Assembly: GCF_002368415.1 (NCBI RefSeq)
Contig: NZ_AP018290.1
Coordinates: forward strand, 9,167,717 to 9,231,716
Direction: 5' to 3'
From: Calothrix sp. NIES-4105
Lineage (GTDB): Bacteria > Cyanobacteriota > Cyanobacteriia > Cyanobacteriales > Nostocaceae
DNA length: 64,000 nt
In this document: positions 63,601 through 64,000 of the stretch, one piece after another
Layout of the letters: the number at the start of each line of letters is the position of its first letter
How positions within the stretch are numbered: position 1 is the first letter of the stretch
Translations under genes and position numbers: made by a program
Notes under the pieces: model-generated
What the model saw: the letters and a program-made list of their open reading frames with translations, nothing else
What the model was told of the DNA's origin: nothing
Database searches by the model: none

Positions 63601-64000
63601 AAAGGCATTTTGAAAGAGAACCGATAACCTTGGCGCCTGTGGCATGACCGAAATATAATTTGTCATTACTATTGACAGTTGGAACAAAAGGATATCTATC
63701 TTCAAGAGCTGCGCTAACAATTTTAGAAATATTATTATGTTCACCAGTTGGTATTTTATCTAAAATATGGCAATGATAAATACAAGACTTAAATAACTCT
63801 ATTGCACTATTATTTATTTCCTTTTCGTACAACTGCTTGACTTGAGCTACAGCAGTGCTATTATCTTGTCGCATAATTTCTAAGGCTTTGTACTCCATCA
63901 AAGCTATGGCAAGCTTATTGATAGGTTGAGATATAATTGCTACAACAATTTGACCTTTATTTGGAGAACGTTGTAGTAACTGGTTTATTTCATTACGTAG
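60605..64000 (-). CDS. BrxC/PglY-like large coiled-coil ATPase protein, 5' end outside window
   Basis: The minus-strand frame is open to the right edge (at least 1131 codons), so the true start and probably a P-loop domain lie beyond 64000. Visible from the edge are LRNEINQLLQRSPNKGQIVVAI, then GFTILLAGWLAYHRS-like sequence (NPYTFTILLAGWLAYHRSELL) and VKNGRNSIIRRKPTLYP. About 700 residues follow of heptad-rich coiled coil with many paired KLQ/EEL motifs. Position directly before PglZ and BrxL is where BrxC/PglY (DUF6079-like) sits in BREX type 4. The family call rests on context plus architecture. Apparent starts inside (for example 63901) should be ignored. Confidence 0.65.
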   Translation of the reverse strand, partial: LRNEINQLLQRSPNKGQIVVAIISQPINKLAIALMEYKALEIMRQDNSTAVAQVKQLYEKEINNSAIELFKSCIYHCHILDKIPTGEHNNISKIVSAALEDRYPFVPTVNSNDKLYFGHATGAKVIGSLSKCLLEDNTLPQAFLDKSYKTVVDQVFTNSWGLFKLDNQKYVVAVPTHRNIKEAWDKISDLMAFDDKSEKIVEVSKIWETLSSPPYGYNPYTFTILLAGWLAYHRSELLINGAFGIPLKKTEQVTVRREPVKSWASINVFEKPRDFITLWVKNGRNSIIRRKPTLYPQVPNSINYDEAQQFIQDITDYIANEQDASKIKKIRVDEQMLIMGIEQLDKLIEPIAKAEDILQADNLSTDIDIESFFSISESLQKPLSTVVAGRLSITPTQQQQERRLYALQAVITKIEQIIDLECARVNLLKTQVECETYKADINKLQSKVSQTTYLPPRFLEKLQSATLAGDSRLSEIVEQSKIDSCINDVHKLYNSLNALATQSECDDIQAQIENLVREVPIVRDKDTYKNIIRQIQAKKETILQEISDCENSFSSSMSKVLAVNLNKRINRLSPRLTNEACKKRLDDLSSRLDDIILERDNEDREANDINYTIDIARRKLAEAKIAKQLSDIFKAYKEIEGLKLPLQIKSTALKNKPAELNSLKSETEELVRGKITQVIEKCDQPISQKLDYEQLQDSLQQVKEFITTCDDFRRLSDDLREAEDNLQGQYDEFQKHEQDSKTIEAIRQKTLKNANTIHLCEEAIADIEIFRRKFNYLEKFVSEVDRLVKDFTDKVNSYKQKLEILQEKLSTAKTSQEVANIRNTHAQLKLIFNDSSEYSTYQELQAAIDSLAADVERINYWEGLYKQSNSIASCNSILETVTQDEASLHNVERFKPHLEQLKANLASQKQDYIDQLDELKAQLGSIINQKEAQRLQEELTRKSFYYIDSPEQQSYQELRSELSTLNTLLQIYADRKVDTVDNCTQEIARLQDWRQSKGQITATVQARFDTILNDLEETRRQLENQQIEAAKQWFRELTIQKLNLENSSETTNINNATNLLKKIQTERSKYEKILQEKQKEDLEQIIISCKGIENKNTESKIIVLFQKLPRSKREALLRKLAEINTTVTEKF

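Noticed and set aside
1-64000. tRNA or rRNA genes
   Set aside because: No cloverleaf or rRNA-like stretch was recognised on either strand, although weak tRNAs cannot be excluded without a search.

Overview
The window reads as a low-GC, repeat-rich cyanobacterial chromosome segment, most likely from a filamentous member of the Nostocales. Supporting signs are heptamer short tandem repeats, dispersed C-rich and AACCACAAAGG-type hairpins, a ScyD/ScyE-family PEP-CTERM protein, a cyanophycinase-like protein, a DUF4112 protein and cyanobacterial-type glutathione reductases. The usual HIP1 octamer GCGATCGC was not seen; the palindrome GGCGCC is instead scattered every few hundred bases through genes and spacers. 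The strain cannot be named from the sequence.

Layout. 1-12 kb: the start of an esterase gene, two tandem glutathione reductase genes, a frameshifted cyanobacterial restriction-endonuclease-like gene, a CoiA-like/GIY-YIG protein, a DarT-DarG toxin-antitoxin pair, a graveyard of gene tails (AraC twice, GrpB), a ScyD/ScyE-family protein and a frameshifted dienelactone hydrolase. 12-24 kb: small accessory enzymes, a kinase-like/MFS/phosphotransferase cluster, a DUF1772-type membrane-protein cluster, gene fragments that may be foreign (rifampicin phosphotransferase-like and alpha/beta hydrolase), a frameshifted ABC exporter, a large nested palindrome and a beta-lactamase-fold hydrolase. 24-28.6 kb: an RND efflux adaptor-permease operon. 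29-31 kb: an AAA-like ATPase broken just after its Walker A motif.

31-44 kb is a complete MYXAN/dev-type class 1 CRISPR-Cas locus. A small inverted array is followed by cas6, cas3, cas8a1/csx13, cas7 (devR) and cas5 (devS), then leader 1 and a 25-repeat array, a cas4-cas1 fusion and cas2, and finally leader 2 and a 19-repeat array. The two leaders are homologous. Array 1 carries a MITE-like insertion with a 7-bp target duplication inside one repeat.

44-54 kb holds small hypothetical and regulatory genes, a secreted repeat protein, a cyanophycinase-like hydrolase, a RelE/Phd-type toxin-antitoxin pair, a macro-domain gene with a probable 5' frameshift, a frameshifted quinone oxidoreductase, an XRE/unknown gene pair and the 3' remnant of a group II intron.

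54.7-64 kb is the most unusual part: a tightly coupled minus-strand operon related to BREX phage defence. It encodes a large BrxC/PglY-like coiled-coil protein (running off the window), a 1487-residue fusion of NERD nuclease, degenerate kinase, intact-looking kinase and PglZ phosphatase domains, and a short BrxL ATPase without a Lon protease domain. No methyltransferase is visible before the edge. With DarTG, CRISPR-Cas, the restriction-like relic and RelE/Phd, the window is a defence-rich accessory region with many single-base frameshifts, which reflect either real gene decay or assembly error.
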